NCBI GenBank assembly: GCA_019648995.1
Contig: BLXT01004974.1
Span: 781,046 to 807,660 of the forward strand
Direction of reading: 5' to 3'
DNA length: 26,615 bases
Source of the DNA: Plakobranchus ocellatus
Lineage: Eukaryota > Mollusca > Gastropoda > Plakobranchidae
Shown here: piece by piece, positions 19,919-26,615 of the stretch
Numbering within the stretch: position 1 is the stretch's first letter
Layout: each line of letters starts with the position of its first letter
Notes under the pieces: generated by a model
Seen by the model: only the letters and a program-made list of their open reading frames with translations
Told to the model about the DNA's origin: nothing
Databases searched by the model: none
Translations under genes and position numbers: made by a program

Positions 19919-19921
19919 CGA
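19797..19921 (+). mobile_element. LINE-like 3' end whose tail has become a (GAT)n microsatellite
   Basis: The plus-strand frame from 19797 reads WKDMATKASKQGL and then (D)n with two Tyr, that is, GAT repeats from 19834 to 19921. The layout (W-(R/K)-x-M, basic residues, G, then short tandem repeat) parallels the LINE end at 10863-10942, where the stop codon is followed by TGATGATGA. A stop lies just upstream in this frame, so only a few codons remain. A plain microsatellite that expanded by chance beside a coincidental peptide is the alternative. The MITE copy 3 starts 2 bp after the repeat. Confidence 0.45.
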
Positions 19922-19923
19922 TA

Positions 19924-20153
19924 TGTATAGCAGCCCCACTAAGCTGCAGTTTTGTACGATTGACTTTAAATGAAAAACATTAACTGCAGGGGTGAAAACT
20001 ACTCACCTCTCTGAGTAGCAAACGTGCTATAGATAAGCTATGAACTTTGTGTATATAAAGCACTGGGAATATTTCTTTCTTTACTTTAATATTCTAAGTT
20101 GATCTTAGCGATGCAGATCCACAATTCGGCTCACTATGTTAGACTGTTATACA
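19924..20153. mobile_element. MITE-like element, copy 3
   Basis: It begins TGTATAGCAG and ends CTGTTATACA, an imperfect terminal inverted repeat matching copies 1 and 2. Shared inner landmarks are GATTGACTTTAAATGAAAAACA, broken here into GATTGACTTTAAATG and AAAAACATTAA, then ACTACTCACCTCTCT, AAAGCACTGGGAATATTTCT and GCGATGCAGATCC. At 230 bp it is close in length to copy 1 (234 bp). Its right end is 28 bp from the donor of the neighbouring TMEM94 exon. Confidence 0.75.
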
Positions 20154-20181
20154 TATTTATGGCACAGATTTCAATACTCAC

Positions 20182-20694
20182 TCTATTGTCAAAGGCTCCT
20201 GTCAGGCTGTCTTCTGTGTTTTCAGTAACATAGCTGGAGGTACATCGACTGTCGGAGTGTATATCAAAGTCCTCCTCTTCCTCGTCATCCCCATCATTTT
20301 CACCATCATCGCTGTCTTCCTCTGCGCTGCTCATGCCTTTGCCATCTCCTTCAGCTCTAGATCCAGATTTTCCCCCATCACTCTCACCACTATGATGCTG
20401 TTGCCTCTTTTTGCCACCACTCACATTAGATGACCTGCGCTGTACTGATACTGAAGCCTCACAATCGGCAACAGATGGCTTGTGATCATCTGTGTTCAGT
20501 AAGGCAGTGGATTCATCTACTGCATCTCTGTCTTTTTTCTCTGCAGAAAGTTTACACTTTAATGTGTAGGAGCTTGAATCTCCACGCGGCTGTGGTGCCG
20601 ATGTCTCTGTGTTAGACTCTCCAAGAAGCAGGCTGTTCTCTGTTGCAGACTCATGGTCATATACAATGGGCAGTGGGTTTTTGGCAAATTTGAC
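20182..20694 (-). CDS. TMEM94: TMEM94 exon: long acidic, Ser-rich cytoplasmic insertion
   Basis: The acceptor TTTTTGATATAG precedes 171 codons in phase 0, ending at AGA|GTGAGT, a consensus donor. The peptide opens VKFAKNPLPIVYDHESATEN, has charged and Ser-rich low-complexity sequence, then a run with EEDSDDGENDGDDEEEEDFD, and ends TSSYVTENTEDSLTGAFDNR. The final FDNR leads into AHLPRGI exactly where vertebrates have FLEDCNR then AKLPRGI, from memory. The loop between the two conserved anchors is about 260 residues here against roughly 70 in vertebrates. It is probably disordered and a likely site of phosphorylation (many S-x-x-E/D), which is inference. Confidence 0.88.
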
Positions 20695-21621
20695 CTATAT
20701 CAAAAACAAATACAATATTTTTGGTGGGGTCAATGAACTGATTTTAAAACACAGCAAAATCTTTCCATGGTCAAAAAATTAAAGTTACAAAAAAAATAAG
20801 GCAACAATTTGCACAACTTTAGTAGAAGTGTGAAAAATATACAAGCCCTGCAAACATTCATATTTTTTGTGAAATTATAAACAAAAAAAGGTATAGCACA
20901 CAGTGTCGAATTATCCATTTCAACTGGTATTTTAGTCAGGACAGCCGAAGCTCTGAGCTACCCGGCCCAGTGGGCGTGTCAGGCCCATAAATCTCTGTGT
21001 CAAGTCTAGCCCACTGCAAAGACAAACGGGCTGAACAGGAGCATGCGATAACTGATGCTGCAATTACAAAAAAATCGGGAAAACTTACCTGTACCTAACT
21101 TTTAAATCGCTTTTCTTCCAATTTTATCCCTAGTTTTTTCAAAGGATTGGATTCTTTAACATCTCTTCGTACCATTGAGCGAAAATCCGATGCAATTTAT
21201 ATTTACAATGTACTTGTAAGAAGCTTATTTAGATACTTCTGTAAATGCATTGTGTTTCTAATTATCGGTCGTAACTAGTGATAATTAATTAAGGATTACA
21301 AAGTTCTGGCTGTGGGCATACAATTTTTCTTTCCTTTATACTTTTTAAAAGCTTTCTTTCCTCAGCCATATAAATTTTTATATTCCACGCAACTGTTCTC
21401 AATTTTATATATTTATTTATTTATTTTTTGGACACAGGTTTTCAAACTTTTATTACAGTAAAAAATATGGAGTATACAGAACTTTGCATCTAAATTTTAC
21501 AAAATAGCCTTGCCGCACTTTGTGATGATTATTGTCAACTAAATGTCAAAAGAAACATTATTCCAGACCTATGTTATGCACACAGTTTAGCTAAGACATT
21601 CTCTTTGTTTATGGTTTAAAT
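20695..21621. other. TMEM94 intron interior, one GC-richer patch
   Basis: AT-rich intron. A patch at about 20940-21060 is richer in G+C, with AGCTACCCGGCCCAGTGGGC and GTCTAGCCCACTGC; it may be part of an old repeat. No coding content is seen. Confidence 0.5.
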
Positions 21622-23045
21622 ATGAAAGAAGACGACGATTCCTTCTCAAGATTTATTTGTGTCAAGTGCCACAGTTACATAAAAGCTATTAAACGTAGAT
21701 TCAGTACAACATCATTGGAGACAGCCAAAAAACTCTCTTCAGAGAGAGCGCCGACATTTGGACTACATATCAAAACAGTAAATCGATAGATGCCTGCAAG
21801 CTATGTAGACATAGACTGAATTTAAACAAGGGTATAAGTGCTAACTTTACCGGTGATCCCAAACAAACACTTTGCTTAGAAATGAGCCGATCATGTTTTT
21901 AATCAACAAGGCAGGATCAAGCTCACAATCTATTTAGCCCGCAAATGAAAACACACTTCATTCACACTCACATACATGTAGCCTTACAGATAACATAAAA
22001 CTCACAGTTGCAGAGAATCATGACACAGAGACACAACATGCACAGAAATATCCCACAATAATACAGAGACAAATATCAAAAATAAGCTTCATTGGCACAA
22101 ATTATAGTGAACAAGATACAACCCACAACTTCAGTGCACAGAACACAAACAGCACATCAACAGAGATAGAACATATAGAAATTCACACATTAGACCTAGG
22201 CACCACACATGTAGATATGATTTCTGATGATCATACTTTACAATCACATTTTCCTACTCCAATTATACCTAGGGCTTGTACAAGCCTTGTACTACTAGTC
22301 CTCCCACAACTGCAGATTCATCAATTTCACCCATGACCAAGAAAATGTCCACATTCAATCACTCACTACGTTTATTTCTTGACGAACAACGTTCAAAAAG
22401 AAGTTTAAAACAAAATTACATACAGATCTGCAAAAAAAAGGCAGTTAAAGGTCAAATAAAAGGAGAGTCTCTAGTATTACAAAGACTTATAGCCGTGAGA
22501 GAAGCCATAAAATTTTTTTAAATAGGACTGCAAATAAAGCCATTGAGAGGCACTTTGGCATCAATTTAACTTATATTTTGTTCAATCTAAAATAGTGAAA
22601 CATCTTTCTTCCCAAAGTGGACATTACTATGGAAAATTCCACAGAAGACTGAAAATGCAGAAATCTGCAGAAATGCGGACAATTACAAGCACTGAGTTTG
22701 ATGACATAAATAAAACCTTCAGTCAAGTACACAAAGCAACTTTGCATACAGACCCCATACAAGAACAGTCACTCCCCGCATTTCAGACACTCATCAATAA
22801 TTACATGACCACATACAGAAGACTGTACCCTGGCAAAACAATACCTAAACAACACATATAAGAAATTCATTGCACATTCATTTCACAGTACAAAATTGGG
22901 GCCTTGCTTGGATAGCCAGGGACAGAAAGCTCGCATCAAACCATATTATTTTTAGAAAAGTTTAGAGCAAGTGGGATTGTAATTGGAGAACAACTTTGCC
23001 ATATTCTGTCTAACTATTTGTTGAACATATTGTCTTGATTATGTA
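21622..23045 (+). pseudogene. Decayed protein-coding region of unrecognised family
   Basis: The plus strand holds several protein-like pieces in shifting frames. The first (21622-21789) reads RFICVKCHSYIKAIKRRFST; a shifted frame then gives DACKLCRHRLNLNKG, so two CxxC pairs suggest a zinc-binding domain. A Thr/His/Ile-rich stretch follows. Next come frames at 22276-22521 (...FLDEQRSKRSLKQNYIQICK...) and, shifted, RTANKAIERHFGINLTYILF. The piece at 22595-22861 ends LPAFQTLINNYMTTYRRLYP then GKTIPKQHI, and, past a stop, KIGALLG-x-PGTESSHQTI. At least three frameshifts and several stops break it. The pieces resemble conserved parts of uncharacterised animal proteins, perhaps transposon-derived, but I cannot name the family. 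Confidence 0.5.
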
Positions 23046-24294
23046 CAAAAAGTGAAGATGTAGAAGGAATGCTATTTATTATCAACATAATATTTATTTC
23101 TCATGATTTTCCTCCAACGGTGTGATAATTCTAACTGTGATTCATATCTGTTTTACCTCATCCCTATTTAAACAAAAAAAAAGTGCTATTTATTCATAAG
23201 CTATATTCATCAATGTGCTTTACTATCGAATCTCATATAATAAATGACAGCTGACAGATTTGATCTTGGATTACTAGTGAATTTCTGATGAGCAGGATGT
23301 AATTTTTACATTACTTTTAGATTTTTTTTGCACCTTTTCTTTTTCAAATCATCACAGCCGTTTTTTTTATCTGTGGTCATTAAAATCAATTTAAATAATT
23401 AATTTTTTATGTCTGAAAAGCTTGACATTAAAATGCATGTACTAATTTGATTAAACAGCTATCAATTATTTTATTTTCTCTTGTAATTGGCTTTTGATGT
23501 TGACGTTTATCTGTTGCTGATTTCATATATTAATTTTAAATCACAACTGTCCCGTATGGAATTAAAATTATGCTATCAATTACATAGAGGAAACACTTCT
23601 TGGCCTTGGCTTGACCTGGGGGCATGACCCAGTGACCTACTTAGGGTTCACTTTGGCCCCATTCGGCCTTTTTATCTCAAGCTAAAGAATCACTGATGCA
23701 ACGCCATAAGCATATTTATCAGAAGGCAGAAAAGAATGCACTAATGCATTAAAAAAAATTATATATTTCCCATAACTTAAGCTTTTAGTAAAGCAGGAGA
23801 TTTCAATAAAAAGAAGTTCAGTTCAGACCCAAATATGCTGCTCTTCTAAACAACAGATAAATACCTAGGGGAAAAAATAATAACAATTTTGAATTCCTAT
23901 CTGATAGCCCTTAGAATTGTGAAAGGATTATATGTCAAGAACATACTTTTTTAATCTTGAAAGCAGGAGAAAAACACAGTGAAATAAAATTAACCACATA
24001 GTATCCATATGGGTTACTATGAGAATCAAGTAATAGATCTTTCATTGAAATCAATATATTTCAATTTAAGACAAAAGGGATTGTCAGTACAAAACTAAGC
24101 TATCCATTTTGAAATCTATCTTAATGTATTTTCAGATTCCTGCATTCCTCAATAAAACGGATTGAGAAGACCGTGAGAAACATTATTTTGTCTTCTGCTT
24201 TTAAAAAAAAACCCAGCTTTTACAAATAAGCAAAATATTGACTTTTGTTTCCAAAAATATATTTCTCAAACTTGACCGTGAAAATCTTCAAACT
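23046..24294. other. TMEM94 intron interior, nothing certain
   Basis: AT-rich intron. At 23598-23690 there is a GC-richer patch (GGCTTGACCTGGGGGCATGA, then GGCCCCATTCGGCC) with a short self-complementary word; a similar GGCCCCATTAGGGCC word occurs near 2587. This may be a shared old repeat but the match is short. Confidence 0.5.
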
Positions 24295-24460
24295 TCTACA
24301 TAAGTACCCTTTACATTGGCTTCACAGGGTTGCCTTTGAACACTGATCATCTTCAATCAAGAACGTATGTATTTCTATGTGAACTTCTTCTAAATTGACT
24401 GCACAAGATACACTGTGCACTCTGACCAACTCAAACCAAAAAAAAAAGATGTATTTCTAC
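24295..24460 (-). repeat. Two tandem copies of the preceding exon's end plus 5' splice site, about 80-bp unit
   Basis: The exon end on the gene strand is CATAGTGCACCCTGTGTAGT, then GAATGTGGAGGGAGTTCAG and |GTAGAAATACATC. A second copy, 82 bp downstream, ends GAAGAAGTTCAC|ATAGAAATACAT; about 70% of the last 49 bases agree. A third, about 79 bp further on, ends AAAGGGTACTTAT|GTAGAAG. Conceptual translation in the exon frame gives VHSVSCAVNLEEVH for the second copy against VHSAPCVVNVEGVQ for the exon. The donor-equivalent is AT in the second copy and GT in the third. This repeats the pattern of the arrays at 8600-9253 and 14005-14693. Confidence 0.85.
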
Positions 24461-24793
24461 CTGAACTCCCTCCACATTCACTACACAGGGTGCACTATGA
24501 ACTCTGGGCATGACCAGTGGACTCCCGGCTGATAGTGACATTACAGACTGATCAGCTGGCTGAGACGGCAAGGCTCCACCTATAGTAGCAACACCTGCTA
24601 CTGCTTCTGTCACTGTCTCCCCGCCACTAACATTGATACTACTGCAAACAGCAGCACCCCCTGGTGGATGCTGGCCAAGGCTAGAAAGATTGCGACTTGA
24701 GGAGTTTGCTGAGCTCACTGGCTCAGAGGCCACTGCCATGAGAGACACATGACAGTTCCAACCAGCTTCCAGACCCATTTTCTCTGCAAAAAC
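24461..24793 (-). CDS. TMEM94: TMEM94 exon: VFAEKMGLEAGWNCH anchor and start of variable loop
   Basis: The acceptor TTTTTTACCCGCAG precedes 111 codons in phase 0 ending at CAG|GTAGAA. The peptide begins VFAEKMGLEAGWNCHVSL, nearly identical to vertebrate VFAEKMGLQTGWNCHISL, from memory. It corresponds to the end of the N-domain-like part and entry to the cytoplasmic loop. The rest is Ser/Ala/Val/Gly-rich and variable (AVASEPVSSANSSSRNLSSL...), ending MPRVHSAPCVVNVEGVQ. The Met at residue 6 is internal and not a start. The exon's 3' end is duplicated twice in the following intron. It is the most upstream exon found here. Confidence 0.94.
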
Positions 24794-25518
24794 CTGCGGG
24801 TAAAAAATTTCTCTTTAACTGTGAAGTACAAAAAAAAAAAAAAATTAAAAACATGTGAAATGGATGGAACACAAAATACAAAGGTGCAGTAGAAGGCATC
24901 AAAGTATTCTGAAAGAAAAAGAAAATGCACCACAATCATCAAAAAGATATTTTAACTGCCCCTAATGACTTATATGAGTGTTTTTGCATATGACCCATCC
25001 ACCACAATGTGATCTCGTGTGGCTAGATGCCCTCTCTTCCAAACACAATGTATATGGTCAAAAAGATAGGACAATACTCCTGACACACACACACACTACA
25101 ATCTTCCTTGCCACATTTAACGACTAGACTGCCTCCTCTTCTTCCTCTCCTCCTCTGCAGCACATCCCTGGAAGTGAAACATACTCGATTCATTTGCCCA
25201 TTTAAGTGACATCAATATATAAACTGGAGTTGTGTTATCATCGTTCCCCACTGTCTAGACCCTGAGCAATGGCTATCATTGCTGGTTGATCATTGCGCCG
25301 CATCTAGACTGTCTTAGCGTTACAGCGGTCTAGCTCTGAGTCCACTAAGTTTGGAAAATAATAATTGAGAGGCATTCCAACTCGCTATGAGAAAAGCGAG
25401 GACGTAACAATCAAGCTTCCTACTTGACTGTAGACCTAGGTCTAATGTTTAACATAATGCTAGTCGCCAGTCAGTGCTTTTGATGTCTCTGGTGGAATGC
25501 AAAGTACTATGCGAGCCA

Positions 25519-25553
25519 ACTATATATATTATATATATATTTAATATATAATC
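25519..25553. repeat. TA-rich simple repeat
   Basis: Imperfect (TA)n and TTAATATA repeats. Low complexity only. Confidence 0.8.
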
Positions 25554-25606
25554 TGGATTGGATTTACCTAATCAGTTATACAAACGTCAAGTAACTTATA
25601 TCTAGA

Positions 25607-25840
25607 TTGATGGAAATTAAAAATGTGTTTCTTACAATAAATCTAGTTTTTTGGCCATATTTACCGGCACAAGGGTTTAGAAAGGCAAACGCAGTAGAGG
25701 TAGACAGAATAACTTTTATTGAAAGTCTTAAGTTATGGGCAACAGGCAAGGGTAACAACAACAACTTTATTAAGTTAACTGAGAATAGGTTTAAGTGGAG
25801 GAACATGATCGCCAATGTCTGTTCTAGACAAGGTACCTGA
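25607..25840 (+). mobile_element. Non-LTR retrotransposon C-terminal fragment
   Basis: This 77-codon open frame ends ENRFKWRNMIANVCSRQGT, then TGA. The end matches the minus-strand LINE end at 10863-10942 (DRKKWRTMIANAVKQGT, stop) in W-R-x-M-I-A-N-(V)...-Q-G-T, so both are likely ORF2 C-termini of one broad family. The first half (ITFIESLKLWATGKGNNNNF) is not recognisable to me and may be intronic or decayed. No TGA-repeat tail follows the stop here. Confidence 0.5.
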
Positions 25841-26615
25841 AGAAACTTCCATTATGTGTTTCTCACTCTTCGCTCACAAGCAAACTCAATGCCAATTTTC
25901 ACAATCAAGGCCTTGCTCCCAATCTCCCATTGGCCAGCAGTCTAACATGAAATTCTGATTGTTTTTTGTACATCAGACTTTGGAAAATAGTCAAAATCAT
26001 AGAGTGGCCCACTCTGCAACTATCCTACTGCTCTGAAAGTGCCATGGCACACTCTATGGCAAACCCTATATCTATTGATTTAATCTAATTATTGCATTAT
26101 CTGGGAAAAGGGTGAAAAAAAATCTTGGATCAAGAGAAAGTGCTATGTTTTAAGAAGAAAAAAAAAACATTTTACTACTTTTTTTTTAATCAGACCATAC
26201 TTTTTCTACAAGTCTGAGCCATAAATTGAAGTATTTATGACCATTAAAATTTTTTTGTAAAACCTATTAACTTTTTGCAAAGCTGTCCATTTTTCCATGA
26301 AAAACAATAAGTAATCAGGGCCTTCCATGTGGTAATATACTATTTTCTTGTCTCAGTGTCCACAATGATTTTTTTCTTAAAATTTCCATAAAATCAATTA
26401 AAAAAAAAAAAACTTGAGCCCGATAAGCTTTCTTTGGCTTGTGCATATTTATGCTATGGATACATTTTCACATCGCTTAGGGATAGGCAATGCTATCCTA
26501 TTTCTAAATGTAGAAAACAAGGTAAACATATTAAATTATTTGTTTCAAAAAGATGACTCTCATTGAAATATAATTATGTAATTATGCATCTCAACCCTTC
26601 CAGCTTACATATTCT

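Larger units (their letters stand above)
24794..26615. other. Upstream TMEM94 intron, no further exon found
   Basis: The preceding exon should end in a peptide like YFS-x-E-x-ELRSR. I searched the minus strand for it and found none, so the intron continues past the window edge. A splice-acceptor-like TTCTTTTTCTTTCAG occurs near 24915, but the peptide after it does not match TMEM94. Contents otherwise: a LINE-like fragment and a TA-rich repeat, listed separately, and AT-rich sequence. Confidence 0.6.

Noticed and set aside
19759..19983. Open frame with a long Met run
   Set aside because: The Met run is just the ATG frame of the GAT/ATG microsatellite.
24715..24942. Minus-strand frame after an acceptor-like TTCTTTTTCTTTCAG as a further TMEM94 exon
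   Set aside because: The peptide after it (EYFDAFYCTFVFCVPSISHV) does not match the expected upstream TMEM94 sequence, and there is a better acceptor directly before VFAEKMG.

Overview
This is AT-rich, intron-rich animal DNA. It holds no bacterial operons, no recognisable tRNA or rRNA genes and no CRISPR array. One real gene was found: the 3' two thirds of a TMEM94 orthologue (a P-type-ATPase-like, ER-associated multi-membrane protein) on the minus strand. Eleven coding exons run from 24793 down to the stop codon at 5068. Every junction uses GT...AG with matching phases, and the spliced product is one open frame of 679 codons plus stop, ending ...TKLGMNSPF, which matches the vertebrate TMEM94 C-terminus as I remember it. 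The gene structure, mobile-element remnants and base composition fit a protostome invertebrate, most likely a mollusc; that assignment is inference.

Layout, left to right. 1-5067 is the 3' flank or 3' UTR: low complexity, one 67-bp tandem array (3018-3385) and no gene. 5068-7398 holds the last four exons. 7399-9253 is an intron with a MITE 22 bp from the acceptor and a degenerate roughly 40-bp array abutting the next donor. 9254-11753 holds two exons separated by an intron with an assembly gap flanked by a 270-bp near-identical duplication and a LINE 3' end. 12363-12537 and 14694-14802 are two exons with a 48-bp minisatellite between them. 15519-15618 is one exon. 15619-20181 is a large intron with two MITE copies, a SINE-like piece and a LINE tail turned GAT microsatellite. 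20182-20694 is a large acidic/Ser-rich exon. 20695-24460 is an intron with a decayed + strand coding region of unknown family. 24461-24793 is the most upstream exon seen. 24794-26615 is intron with a retroelement remnant. The 5' third of the gene (N-terminal membrane and catalytic parts) lies beyond the window.

The most striking structure is repeated at three separate exons (those ending at 24461, 14694 and 9254). In each, the intron just downstream of the exon carries tandem copies of the exon's own last 20-50 bases plus its 5' splice site, with 2, about 14 and about 15 extra copies. In the tightest array (exact 48-bp steps) nearly all copies have lost the donor GT (GT to AT), while the outermost older copies and the real donor keep it. 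I know of no name for such donor-anchored minisatellites. A second notable structure is a roughly 230-bp family with terminal inverted repeats, three full copies of which sit in these introns, two of them within about 30 bp of a splice site.
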